DNA of 64,000 nucleotides from Aselliscus stoliczkanus (GCA_033961575.1 CM066733.1:141162421-141226420); one strand, 5' to 3'; positions 24,080-35,699 are shown, numbered from the stretch's first letter. The notes: generated by a model not told the origin, from the sequence alone. Numbers and translations: made by a program.

Positions 24080-25105
24080 TTCTTTTTTTTAATAATTAAA
24101 TTTCTTGTGGTGACAATGGTTAGTAAAATTCCATGTTTCAAGTGTACAGCTCTATAATACATCACTGTGTGCTCACCATCCAGTGTCAGTTTTCCGTCAC
24201 CATATATCTGATCTTGTTTACCATCATCTATCACCCCTTCTATCCCCTTACTCTCTGGTAACCACTGAACTATTGTCTGTGTCTATGAGCTTTTGTTTCT
24301 TCATTTGTTTGTCTGGTTCCTTGGTTGTTCTCAGTTTTATATCCCACATATCAGTGAAGTCATATGGTTCTCAACATTTTCTGTCTGACGTATTTCGCTT
24401 AGCATAAAAATCTCAAGATCCGTCCATGTTGTCGTGAATGGTACTATTTCATCTTTTCTTATGGCAGAGTAGTATTCCACTGTGTATATATACCATGTCT
24501 TCTTTATCCAATCATCTATTGAAAGACACTTGGGTTGTTTCCATGTCTTGGCCACCATAAATAATGCTGCAATGAACACTGGAGTACATATATTTTTACA
24601 GATAAATGTTTTCAGATTTTTTGGGGTAGTTATCCAGGAAAGGGATTGCTGGGTCATATGGTAGCTCTATTTTTAATCTTTTGAGGAATCTCTATACTGT
24701 TTTTCATAGCGGCTATATGAGTTTACATTCCCACCTACAGTGTATGAGGGTTCCTTTTTGCCCAAATCCTCTCCAGTACTTGTTATTGTTTGCCTTGTTG
24801 ATGATGGCCATTCTAACAAGTGTGAGGTGGATCTCATTGTGGTTTGATTTATATTTCCCTAATAGCTAGTGAAGTTGAGCATCTTTTCATATATCTGTTG
24901 GCCATTTGTCTTCTTGGGAGAAGTTTCTGTTCACATGCTCTGCCCAGTTTTTAATTGGATTGCTTGTCTTTTTGTTGTTGAGTTGTATGAGTTCTTCATA
25001 TATTTTGGATATTAGTCCCTTATTGAATGCATTGTTTGCACATGTCTTCTCCCATTCCGATGTTTGCCTTTTTGCCCATGGCTGGTTTTTGATCTTGTGG
25101 GGTGG
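24080..25105 (-). mobile_element. L1 LINE 3' part, antisense
   Basis: Starts at a poly-T (A tail) and runs through the 3' UTR into ORF2. Antisense words include gtagtattccactgtgtata, ataatgctgcaatgaacact and tgctgggtcatatggtagct. It is 5'-truncated inside ORF2 at about 25105. Confidence 0.9.
24337..24657 (-). pseudogene. L1 ORF2 C-terminal fragment
   Basis: Open stretch of 106 codons that includes the familiar C-terminal ORF2p text AKTWKQPKCLSIDDWIKK and YTVEYYSAIRKDE. ORF2p is the LINE-1 endonuclease/reverse transcriptase; only its C-terminal part is here and no catalytic domain remains. Confidence 0.9.
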
Positions 25106-25785
25106 TAGGCAGGAGGACCATCAAAGAGGGAATGGGAGTGACCTGCACTTTGTCAACAAGTAAGGTATATGTTCAGGACATTCTTGAGTGAGATAACATT
25201 CCAAATTTTAAACTGTGGAAGTAGAACATGATATGGAATCAGAAGAAAATCTGCATCTGAGTTCACTGTCTGCCTTTTAATAGTTTAGCTATTTAATCTT
25301 GGGCAAGTTTCAATTTCCCGAAATTTGGTAGCTTCAAATACCAAAATTACTTTTTTTTTCATGAATCTGCAATTGGGGGAGGCTCAGTGGGGACAGCTTG
25401 TCACTGCTCTGCCTGGCATTGAATGGGATAGGGCAAAGGCTGGGGCTGGAATATTCCAAAACCTCACTCACCCACCTGTCTGGCAGTTAATGCTGACTGT
25501 CTGCTGGGACCTCTGGCTGTGGCTGGGACAATTACAGTGGCCTGTCCATGTGGCTGCTTGGCTTCCTCATGGCACAGTAGCTGGTTTCCAAGGGCAATTA
25601 TCCCCAGATGGCTGAGTAAAGCTGTATCACATTTGTCACTTAGCTTCAGAAGTCACTCAGGGTCATTTCAAGGAGAGAGAACACAGACACCATTCTTAGT
25701 GGAGGAATGACAATGTCACACTGTAAAAAGAACATGTGGAAGGGATATATTGGTGTTTCCATCTTTGGGCAGTGCAGTCTGCACA
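25106..25785. other. Unassigned intron sequence
   Basis: A weak sense MIR is possible at 25250-25325 (tttaatcttgggcaagtttc). The open frame at 25325-25615 has no resemblance to a known family. Confidence 0.4.
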
Positions 25786-25789
25786 AGGA

Positions 25790-26035
25790 TAATAACAGCA
25801 TGTGTTTATTGAATACTCAGTGGGCACCAAGGGTTAAGTGATTTACATACCCGGATTACCACATTTAATTTATCATTACACACTCTTAGGTATATTCTGT
25901 TATGTCTATTTTTCAGATGAGGAAAATGAGACACAGTGAGGTTTAGGTCACCAATAATTCAGTGATAGGAAGCGGAGTCGCTATTTGAATCCAGATACTT
26001 GGAACCTATACATGCTCTTAATGCCTCATAGCAGA
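25790..26035 (-). mobile_element. MIR SINE, antisense, nearly complete
   Basis: Clear antisense MIR: attgaatactcagtgggcac, ttcagatgaggaaaatgaga, then tagcgact-like gctatttgaatccagatact at the head end. Confidence 0.85.
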
Positions 26036-26797
26036 ATTGTCTTCAGGATTAAACAAGATCATATAAATGAAAGTGCTTTGCAAATTATAATTTTCTTATG
26101 CAAATCTAAGTCTCTTTCAGGAAAAACTTTTGGAAAGTTTTGAGAAATATTAATGTTTCAGATTTAATACAGTAAATATGTGCCTGGGTAGTCTGCAAAA
26201 TCATTTTATTAAATGATATTAATAATGGAGTTATTCGATGTTTGCAGAAGGTAACTTCTGAGAGTCTTCTTTTCATTGATATTCTCTGTTTATTCCTTTC
26301 CCCACTCTTGCATCGTTGGCCATGCCCTGTGTTTCCATTATGGAATCAGAGACAGTTAAAGCTATGTGAAACTTTAGGTATTATATGGCCCAACTCTCTT
26401 GCGTAGTCGTGGAGTCTTTAGTTGCAGCCCCCAGAAACTTAATAAATTGTAAATAAATACTGATGGGGAGTATTTTTCCCTGATGTTTTCAAGCAAATAT
26501 AAAAAAAATGTAGCCATTTATACAACCCTAAAGTATGATAGACTTGAGGTGAAGGACTTTTATTTTGGAGGTTAAATATTGGGGTATTTTTAATGGAATG
26601 TTCCTTTTGTCATCTATTAACATTTAACCAAATGGCAGTATGTGTGTAGTCCAAGAAGAAAACAGGCGATAACATTTCCCATATTCCTAGAGTGTTGCAT
26701 GAGAAGTAGCCCCCAGAAACAGTGGTTTCAAACTTGCAGAGGCTTATCCTCCAGAATGGATAGCTTATAGTTGTTTCACTAACCAAGACAAAGAAAG

Positions 26798-26799
<2 letters not shown>

Positions 26800-26849
<50 letters not shown>
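26800..26849 (+). repeat. (TG)n microsatellite
   Basis: 25 uninterrupted dinucleotide units followed by a G-rich stretch. Confidence 0.98.
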
Positions 26850-26850
<1 letters not shown>

Positions 26851-26859
26851 TTGGGGGGA

Positions 26860-28682
26860 TGGGGGTGGTGGTGGTTTGTGGCCAAGAAACCTGTTTCAGT
26901 TATTCTGTGACACACCACACAGCATCTGTTCCATACAACAGGTTGTGGGAAGGACAAAGCCAGAACCTTCATCCCAGGCATTTCTGTAGTTCACTGAGAG
27001 GCTGCACAGAGTAACTTGGGAAGATGGCAAGGATGTGGCTGCAGCTTCACCTTGGGCTGAACCTCAGCATCAGTTTTGAGTTAAGCTAGACCATGCCTGT
27101 TGGAGGCAGAAAATCATGTCTAATGACATCTGCTTGTTGTTAAATATCTTACACACTGCTTAGCCCAGGACTGTCCTGTGTGGTCAGTATTAGGGTCTTC
27201 GTATTGCAGAGGCTTCTTCTGCAACACGGAGTACCCAGTTCGATTTTCTGTGTAGGTGGGGCTTCCTGACTCCCTGGGGAACTTGGGTTGTCAGTTCAGA
27301 ATCATGCTTTGGCCAGAGCCCAGACCTCTGAGGCTAGAGTCACAGATGTCAGAACAAAACAAAAAGATCCGGAACGAAAAGATCACTCAAAGCATAGACG
27401 TCCATTTTGCAAGCTAGACATTTCTAGTCATCAGACTATAAGATTTCAGATATGTTGGCTTTAACAAGGCAATTATAGGAAGACAAATTCAGTCATCAGT
27501 ACTCAGCCCTGATGCTGCTTCAATGTATAATTAGAATGATTAGTATAAGTAGAAGTCATGGAGAACTTTGACACAACATAACTTCAAATCACACTGGTGT
27601 GGCTAAGATTTTGAGAATTGGTTTAAAAAAGTTATACTTTGCTTGCACTGTTGTTTCCTGAAGGTCTTGAGTTTAATTTTTCCTCCCTTCCCCTTCCCTC
27701 TCTCCTTCTTCCCTTATTTCTTCTCTCCCTACTTCCTTTCTTTTTTCCTTCTTTCCTTCCTGCTTTCCTTTATTTATAAGAAAAATACAAATAAATTTAT
27801 GAGGCATTATACCAGTCAATGGGCTTTTGAGTTATAACATTTACATATTAAATGTAAATAAGTAATAATGAAAGTGAATCATAAAATTTCTTAAGACTAA
27901 CAGGCGAAGGATGTGAGAAAGTAAATGTTGAATACATAGTTGAAAATTGGTTAACTAGTTTTGTTTTATGTTTTTTTTTAAATTTTAAAATTCTTTGAGT
28001 TTTCATGGTAGGTAAAACCTAACACTATGCTATGATTTAAAGAAAACTTTATGGTAAGCTATTTCTTCCCTCAGTGAACTCACTTTTTACTGTATTTCAT
28101 TAATAGTAAAGTTATTTGATACATCCATAAGGTAAAGCTCCAGAAAAGCTTATTTTCTGTATTGAATCATCATTCATTTCACCAAGAAAATCCTAAGAAA
28201 GGCAGCACCTAATTTTTGAGGAGTTCAATATTAAGAAGCAAAAGATTGTACCCAAGTCCAGGCTGTGATTTTTTTTTTTTTTGTAATGAGCCATGGATTT
28301 GCTGGGATCAATCCTTGCTGAACTTCCTTCTAGTAACCAGAAAGAAATCTACCATCTACCATCATTGATCTTCAACTTTCTTTATTAAGTCATTCTTCTT
28401 ATAGAGGAATTCTCACTACTAGCACTAGTGATGAGCCTCAGATGGAAGTTCTTGTCACCTTTCTTGCCAACCTAACAAAAGTATTTTGGAAGTTGCTCGT
28501 GAGCTCTGGTTCCTTCAAGGATTACTGTTGCTTCCTGGAAGAAACTTAGCTCCATAATAACTCAATATATTAAGATATTACATAATGCTTCTGGAGTTAG
28601 AAAAGATAAGCATGGTCAATTTTAAATACCTGTTTAATCAATTAAGATTTGGGAACCCCACTGTCCCAGAATGTTATAACCT
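26860..28682. other. Unassigned intron sequence with a pyrimidine tract
   Basis: No gene is seen. A C/T-rich low-complexity tract occupies about 27660-27772. The remainder shows no clear repeat. Confidence 0.4.
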
Positions 28683-28695
28683 TTAAGTAGATTTT

Positions 28696-29146
28696 TTTTT
28701 TTTAAAGATTTTATTGGGGAATTGGAGGCGGGGAACAGCGTTGGGGAATCGGTGGGAGGGGAACAGACAAGTTGCTGTCTTTTTGTTCTTTAGTCTAGTT
28801 GAGGAGGACGTTGCTTCACCGGCCCATGTTGGTATCATCATTGCGCTCTTCCCGGATGAGGCAGATCGGTCGCTGGCCTCTGGATGGCCGCTTACCATGG
28901 CTATTGGCAGCTCATGCTGGCTGCCAGCCGCTCACGCTGGCTGCCAACCACTCACTGTAGCCTATGGCAGCCCACTGCAGCAGAGGCTGCAGCCTACACC
29001 ATCGTCGGGGCTCGCACAACCCAGCTCCAGGTGGAACTGTTGTTAGCTGTAGAGGTCAGTGTCACTGGCCCTCGTATGTGGGATCCGAACCGGGGCCTCT
29101 GGGATCTCAAAACAAGCTCTTAACCAGTGCGCCACTCGGCCGGCCC
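28696..29146 (-). mobile_element. Long tRNA-derived SINE, copy 2
   Basis: Full-length minus-strand copy. Perfect 13-bp target duplication ttaagtagatttt at 28683-28695 and 29147-29159. It holds the poly-T, the aagattttattggggaattg tail block, the GC-rich body and an intact tRNA head with a B box (ggatccgaacc in antisense) and the end actcggccggccc. Confidence 0.97.
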
Positions 29147-29249
29147 TTAAGTAGATTTTAAGACAGTTTTTCTTCTGCTATATTTATCTTTTGTATGTAT
29201 GTGTGTAGAATTCTGAATAATAATCTAGAATCTATGTGGTTATGTGGTA

Positions 29250-29375
29250 CAGAGGGTGCAATCCCCAAAATTAGGAGTCCTGGATTTTCATGTGGCATTG
29301 CCACTAACTGTCTTTATGACCTTGGGCCAGCATTCTTAATTTTTTTGCACCTCACTTATAAATGAAGGTCATACA
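29250..29375 (+). mobile_element. MIR fragment
   Basis: Sense MIR core: aggagtcctggattttcatg, ccactaactgtctttatgac, cttgggccagcattctta. Confidence 0.65.
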
Positions 29376-29428
29376 CAACATAAATCTCTAAGACCTCCCA
29401 AATTCTAATAATATATATAAAAATATTA

Positions 29429-29962
29429 GAGGTATGACAATTAAGTTTGTGAACTGATCCTAGAAAAAGTGCTACATACCTCACTGCTGAATATCACTAC
29501 AGTCACCTTCAAAGTACTCCCCTTGGGAAGCTATGCACCAATTCCAGTGCCTAGTCCACCCTTCAAAGCAATTTTGGAACTCTTTTTCTGAAATGGCCAT
29601 CAGAGCTGTCACTGTATTGCCCTTGATGTCCTGAATATCATCAAAATGTCTTCCTTTCAATATTTCCTTATCTTTGGGTAAAAAAGAAGTCAATGGGGGC
29701 CAGATTAGGTGACTAGGGAGGGTTTTCCAATACAGTTATTTGTTTTCTGACTAAAAACTGCCTCACAGACAGTGCTATGTGAGCTGGTGCATTGTTGTTG
29801 TGATGCAAGAGCCGTGAATTATTGGCAAAAAGTTCAGGTCATTTTTGTCTAACTTTTTCATGCAGTCTTTTCAGCACTTCCAAATAGTAAATTTGGTTGT
29901 TTGTTCAGTTCGTACACATTTATAATGAATAATCCTTCTGATATCAAAAAAAGTTAGAACAG
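29429..29962 (-). mobile_element. Mariner 3' half, inverted arm
   Basis: Minus-strand mariner end: the terminus gaggtatgacaattaagttt after a TA, then the antisense of the last third of the transposase. It is the reverse complement, with differences, of 31150-31673. It stops near a repeated tctgatatcaa (29937 and 29964), which marks the junction with the plus-strand element. Confidence 0.88.
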
Positions 29963-31673
29963 CTCTGATATCAAGTTTTCATAACCTTGGTATATCAGTG
30001 TCTCACAGCTGTGTTCATGCCGACCTGTGGCGGTGTCTTGCTGAGTGGCATTTGTTATTGTTGTTGTGTATTTTTGTGTGCCATCGTGAGAATGAGCTTG
30101 AATTCGAGCAATGAAAAACATTAAATTTCTTGTTAAACTTGACAAGAATGGAGGTGCAATCCGGGACATGTTAGTCCAAGTTTAAGGGGATAATGCCATG
30201 AAGAAAACAGAAATGCACACATAGATTAAATGTTTTTCTGAGGGGAGAGAACTCATCATTGATGAAGAGCAGTCAGGGCAGCCAGTAACAAGCAGAACTG
30301 ATCAAAACATTGCAAAAGTTTGTTGAATTGTGTGTCAAAATTGTTGGCTGACTGTGAGAAGCATAGCAGACCAAGCAAACATCAATAGAGAAACAGGAAA
30401 ATCTTAACTGAAAATCTTGGCATGAGAAAGGTATGTGCGGGGCCGGCCGAGTGGCGCATTGGTTAAGCGCTGGTTTTGGGATGCCAGCGGCCCCGGTTCG
30501 GATCCCACATGAGGGCCAGTGACACTGCCCTCTACAGCTAACAACAGCTTCACCTGGAGCTGGGCTGTGCGAGTCCCGGTGATGGTGTAGGCTGCAGCCC
30601 CTGCTGCAGTGGGCTGCCATAGGCTACAGTGAGTGGCCCGCAGCCAGCGTGAGCGGCTGGCAGCCAAGCGTGAGCTGCCAATAGTCGCGATGAGCGACAT
30701 CCAGAGGCCAGCGACCGATCTGCCTCATCCGGGAAGAGTGCAATGACGATACCGACAGTGAAGCAACATCCTCCGCAACTAAACTGAAGAACAAGAAGAC
30801 GACAACTTGTCTGTTCCCCTAACCCGATTCCCCAATGCTGTTCCCCTCCACCAATTCCCCAATAAAATCTTTAAAAAAAAAAAAAAAAAAAAAGAAAGGT
30901 ATGTGCAAAAATGGTCCCGAAGGAGCTTACCAATGAACAAAAACAAAGGAAAATCGAAGTTTGCCAAGATATTTTGGAGAGGCAAGTCTATGTTTTGGGC
31001 CATGTTATCACTGGTGATGAAACATGAGTGTACCAATACAACCCTGAAACAAAGCATCAAAGTACACAATGGAAGTCAGCCAATTCTCCATGACCAAAAA
31101 AGTTCTGTCAGTCCAAATCAAGAGTTAAAACAATGTTGTAACCTTTTTTTTTTGATATTGGAGGGATTATTCATTATGAATTTGTACCAACTGGACTAAC
31201 AGTTAACTAAGTTTACTATTTGGAAGAACTGAAAAGGCTGCATGAAAAAGTTAGCCTAAGTGACCTGAACTTTTTGCCAGCAATTCATGGTTCTTGCATG
31301 ATGACAATCCACCAGCTCACATAGCACTGTCTGTGAGGGAGTTTTTAGCCAGTCAACAAATAACTGTATTGGAACACCCTTCCTACTCACCTGATCTGGC
31401 CCCCAGATGACTTCTTTTTTTTACCCCAAGATAAGGAAATATTGAAAGGAAGACATTTTGATGACATTCAGGACATCAAAGGTAATACAAAGATAGCTCT
31501 GATGGCCATTGCAGAAAAAGAGTTCCAAAATTGCTTTGAAGGATGGGTTAGGTGTTGGCATTGGTGCATAGCTTCCCAAGGGGAGTACTTCAAGGGTGAC
31601 CGCAGTGATATTCAGCCATGAGATATGTAGCACTTTTTCTAGGATGAGTTGGAGAACTTAATTGTCAGACCTC
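29963..31673 (+). mobile_element. Mariner DNA transposon with broken transposase
   Basis: Plus-strand mariner body. The transposase begins near 30106 (MKNIKFLVKLDKNG) and shows the D,D34D features: HVITGDET (first Asp, about 31008), a degraded second-Asp HDNPPAH-like block at about 31300, and PDLAPxD with the last Asp at about 31400. Many stops and frameshifts; a SINE splits it at 30439-30892. The right end is ttaattgtcagacctc. The expected 5' inverted repeat is not seen; the inverted 3' arm (29429-29962) takes its place. Confidence 0.88.
30439..30892 (+). mobile_element. Long tRNA-derived SINE, copy 3 (full length)
   Basis: Best reference copy. Perfect 14-bp target duplication agaaaggtatgtgc at 30425-30438 and 30893-30906. 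Head with Pol III A box (gtggcgcattgg) and B box (ggttcggatcc), hairpin gagggccagtgacactgccc, body with repeated agcgtgagcggctggcagcc-type units, then a tail with aataaaatcttt and about 22 A. AATAAA plus TCTTT marks the T+ SINE class. It inserted into the mariner transposase. Confidence 0.97.
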
Positions 31674-31799
31674 ATATATTACTATGGGTCCAGGAAGCAC
31701 ACATATATGTAAGACACAGTTTCAACGTCCTTACTTTCTGATCCTGTGGAATCAAAAGACCTAGCTTCTTTAAACCTGGTGCAGAGTTTCTTTCTTTGG

Positions 31800-31990
31800 G
31801 GAAGCCTATCCTATCCTCTTCAACTGGATGTAGACAATCCCTCCTCTGGCCTGTACTTCAGCATAATCTGTAATCATTTCTTTGCATGTCATACTCTTTG
31901 AGACACCTGAGCTTATCTAGTGTGTGGACTCTCTTCCATTCATTTGTTTGCCCCCAAGGGCCTAACTCTACCTGGCATATGTGTGCTGGA
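31800..31990 (+). mobile_element. L2 3' end fragment
   Basis: Sense L2 tail: ctggcctgtacttcagcata, catgtcatactctttgagac, ccccaagggcctaactctac. Confidence 0.6.
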
Positions 31991-31999
31991 AGATACTGA

Positions 32000-33280
32000 A
32001 ATGACAAAGAGGTCACATTCACTCATTGGATGTAATATTTACCTTTCATTGTTCCCTTGTGATGGTGGGAAAGCTGGAGACTAGAGAGCTGCTTATTTGA
32101 GTTTCTACATTTCTGTTCTCATTTCCCTGTAATGAGTCAAAGATCTTGGAGGGCTGTAATTTGGCAGTCATAGAGCTTGGCAAGGTATCATTAGAAGAGC
32201 TTAATCAACAGTTCCTGTGTGGTTCATCAATTTAAAGCTCTTGGAATTGGAAGGAAGCTCAGAGGAAATCTAATTCTACAAAGGATTTACTCTGCACTGC
32301 AATGTCATAGCCCAAGCTGATCTCAAATGCTTGATGCCCAATATTGGGCTTCTCAGAAATAATGTTTTTTGATTTAGTTTTTATTGGTGAAAACAAAAGA
32401 TGATTTAATACCAAAATGGGAAACAGGACCATGCCAATTTCTCATTTTTGAGCTATTAATTAAATTATGTATTGTATTAATAATAGAGATGAAGAAACAG
32501 ATACCTCATATATATGAAGAGAAATTACAGTGAATGATTTCCACTCAGGTTCATTTTTGAACTCTTCCTTTATATTTTATTTACATATATTTTAACCCTA
32601 ATGTTATCATTAATTGTACCATCTTTATTTATGATTTCATTAAATGCCCATCCGGTTTCCTCTCAGTGGGCCTCTTGGCAGAAAGTACTGTGAAGATTTT
32701 AAATAATACATGTAAGGAATTATGCACCATGTGAAAGTGTTTGTAAGTGATCTAAGGATAACCATGGGAAGGAACCCAGGATCCAGTATGCTGTGGAACT
32801 GTCAAACTCCGCCTGCTGTGTGCTGTTCGCTTTGTAGTCCCATCTCCATAACATCATTCATGGTCTCTCCAGCTGCCCACTGCTTTCAGAAAGATCTGCG
32901 AAACCAAATCATATCAGGGTGTCAGGGATTTAATGGGTTACCTGTCCCAGGAGCATTTTTCTTTTTAGTAGAAAGTGAAAAACCATGTCTTGCTAATGGC
33001 AGAATTTCAGGTATCCATGAACACAGCATCTTGGGCTAGAGGGGCCTTTGCCAGCAATTTTAGTAGACTCGTATGCAAGCCTTATTCCAGACACCTTGGC
33101 CAGAGGCGCAGATAGAATGCACAGTGACATTTAGTCGGTTGTGTTCCTAGTTGGCACTTCACTGACTCTGCCTTGCTTATCATCACATAGACACAGCCTG
33201 TTACCCTCCCTTTCTGTCTCCCTGACTCATCCCTACAGGCTCATACTCACATCCTTGATACCCCTACAACATGTCAAATA
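32000..33280. other. Unassigned intron sequence
   Basis: A faint MIR-like piece may sit at 32230-32345. The reading frame at 32722-33039 (105 codons) has no conserved motif, no Kozak context and no splice-supported structure, so it is not called as a gene. Confidence 0.4.
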
Positions 33281-33284
33281 AGCC

Positions 33285-33640
33285 TGTGGGCTCTGGACTG
33301 TAACTGTCTGGGCTGAGTTCCCTTCTCTCCCATTCACTGTGTGTGGGAACATAAGCAACCTTGCCAAGTCTCAGTTTGATCATATGAGAAACGGCAAGTG
33401 TGGGCTGCTTAGGACAAAAGGAGAAAATGGAGGTAAAAGGCTTCACCTGGTGCCAAGCACGCAGAGCCCAAGAAACGTTAACTAAAGAAATAACAACAGG
33501 GCCGGCCGAGTGGTGCATTGGTTAAGCGCTGGCTTGGGATGCCAGTGGCCCCGGTTCGGATCCCACATATGAGGGCCAGTGACACTGCCCTCAAAAAAAA
33601 AAAAAAAGGTATAAGAAATAACAACAAACTCTCATGTAAA
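33285..33640 (+). mobile_element. MIR SINE interrupted by a short SINE
   Basis: Sense MIR: gcctgtgggctctggactgt, gtctcagtttgatcatatga, gtgccaagcacgcagagccc. The short tRNA-derived SINE landed at its 3' end. Confidence 0.75.
33499..33612 (+). mobile_element. Short tRNA-derived SINE, copy 2
   Basis: Plus-strand minimal SINE: the head gggccggccgagtggtgcat through the B box, the hairpin ending cactgccctc, then an A tail. Perfect 14-bp target duplication aagaaataacaaca at 33485-33498 and 33613-33626, so this copy was inserted in the short form. Confidence 0.97.
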
Positions 33641-33815
33641 ACTCATTAAACCATTTAATTCTAACAACCACTCTAGGAGGTGGTTACTATTATTATTTCC
33701 ACTTTATAGATGAGCTGAAGCACAGAGAGGTTAACTGGCTTACCAAAGTCCCATAGCTAATAAGTGGGGGAGTCAGAATTTGAGCCCAGGCTCTCTGGTT
33801 CCAGAGGGGCTGCTT
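33641..33815 (-). mobile_element. MIR SINE, antisense
   Basis: Antisense MIR with ccactttatagatgagctga, acagagaggttaactggctt and gagcccaggctctctggttc. Confidence 0.85.
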
Positions 33816-34019
33816 TTCACCATTCCCCAATGTTACCTCTAGTACAAACAAATGGTAATACTCCAAGGATATTGGCAAAGCCATCAGAAAACTTGTCTGC
33901 ATAATCTGAATCCAGGTGATACAGGTGGAAACCAAAGCTCTAGAGTGCAAAGTGGTGTGGAATTAACCTTTCCCACCATGTTGCAGAAAACCAGAACTAA
34001 CCTTATAGCTGTATAATAA

Positions 34020-34145
34020 GAGACCTCAGGTATTATCCAGTGCAACCTCTTCATTTTACAGATAAGGAAACTGGAACCCAGAGCAGCCCAAAAGTTTGCA
34101 CATGGTCACACTTAGACCAAGGCAGAACCAAACTGGCTAGGTTTC
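34020..34145 (-). mobile_element. MIR-type fragment, antisense
   Basis: Contains cattttacagataaggaaac then catggtcacacttag, the antisense MIR core order. Confidence 0.6.
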
Positions 34146-34149
34146 ACAG

Positions 34150-35515
34150 CTCCAAACCCAAGGGCTTTTAATTCACTGCATTTACTGCCGGAGGCTCTCA
34201 TGTCCTTGGAATTAAAGACAAGCTTTTCTCCATAGGCTAATTTCCTTTTGATCCAGGGAAAAATCTGTTTTGGCTTAGGTAAGTGGATTTTTTTTACTGA
34301 TAATGTAAAAGATGTAAAAAGTGGAGTTAAATTGGAGGTGACCAAGAGCTTAGCAATAGGGTTGAGTTAATTCCACTGAGCAAAAGGTGGCTAAAAGTAG
34401 CTGCTGGGAGGGACTGGGAACAGCTGACGCCTGCTGAATGTCAGTCCAATGATGCTAGACATTGGTCTTTCCATTACTTCGGGTTCATCTAATGAGCTTG
34501 TTCTGTAAGGGGCCCTGTTTTTCCTTATGTTGCCTGTTTCTGCAGGACAGTGTCTTATTCCCTGCATTTCAGTGATAGTGTCCCTAAAATTGAGTATTGG
34601 CAAAAATAAACCTGCAGGCAAAATACATTTTAAATGGTTGCACAACAAATGCTTTCTCCTCCCCTACAGCAATACACTTGTAACAGAATCAGATTGGGGA
34701 AGGGAAAAGCTGTTGAAAAAAATTTTTGCTAAGCAGATGCTTACTCTAAGTACTAAGAATATAAAATGTGTTTTGACATGAAGCTCTAGATTATGAAAGA
34801 GTGCTGATTCATATTGTTCTAGAATCACCAAATGTTCATGCTATAAAGAAATGCAAAGATCGAGCATAAAGTCCATATTATGAGCATGAGCAAAGAATAT
34901 AAAATGATAAACAGCTTGAGGCCACAGCTAGTTAGAGACTGTCAAGGCTTTTGGCTCTCATCCTGGGATTTTTACAATAAAATGTCTTGCAGAGGACTAA
35001 GAATGTGTTCATTCAAAAATAGCCGAAAGCCACCCTGATGGTGGCCTAGCAGGTAGGGATTCATCTTTTTCATGCAAGACAACATCCAGGGGAAGGCAGC
35101 ACAAGGCTAGAATAAAGAATAGTGATGTTGTCAGGTATCTGGGCTTTTCTTTCTGCTGCTTCAGCCTTCATGTGTCTTCATCTTCGTATTTCACCCTCAT
35201 TATGTGACAACGAGGCTGTTGCACCTCCAGGCTCAGGTAAATGTACTATGTAAAGAAAAAAGGGATAAAAGGTTTAAAAAGCATGCCTGCCATCTGACCT
35301 TTTCAAAACTTCTCCAGAAGCCTCACCTGGCAGCTTCTGCTTAAACATCATTATCAGGAATAGGGTCACTTCAGCATTTCTAGCTGCAAGGGAGTCTGAC
35401 TACGCAGTCACCTCAAACAAAATTGGGTTTTTGTTTTGTTTTTAGTAAAGGAGGATAAGACAATGAATGATGCATAGGAAACTACTAGAGTCTGAAACAA
35501 AGTATGCTGGAGGTA
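34150..35515. other. Unassigned intron sequence
   Basis: No gene or confident repeat is seen. Confidence 0.4.
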
Positions 35516-35519
35516 AGTA

Positions 35520-35695
35520 ATTAAGGGCCAAGCCTTTGGGGTCAGATACATCTGAGTTCTAATTCCAGCTCTGACAATTTTAGGGCAAGATGCATTACTT
35601 CCTGAGGCCTCAGTTTCTTTTGTAAATGGAGATAATTTTGGTAAAATGAGGCAACACGGTTGTAGTGAAGTTAAAAGAAAATAATTAAGACATAA
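35520..35695 (+). mobile_element. MIR SINE
   Basis: Sense MIR: cctttggggtcagatacatc, aattccagctctgacaattt, gcctcagtttcttttgtaaa. Confidence 0.75.
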
Positions 35696-35699
35696 GATA

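Noticed and set aside
23881..24234. 117-codon minus-strand frame as a gene
   Set aside because: It begins in antisense L1 3' UTR and runs into unrelated intron; no conserved motif.
30420..30520. tRNA gene (A and B boxes present)
   Set aside because: It is the head of a SINE with target duplications and an A tail. There is no proper acceptor stem or CCA-proximal end.
32722..33039. 105-codon frame as a candidate gene
   Set aside because: No motif, no start context, no splice or promoter evidence; length is within chance for this much sequence.
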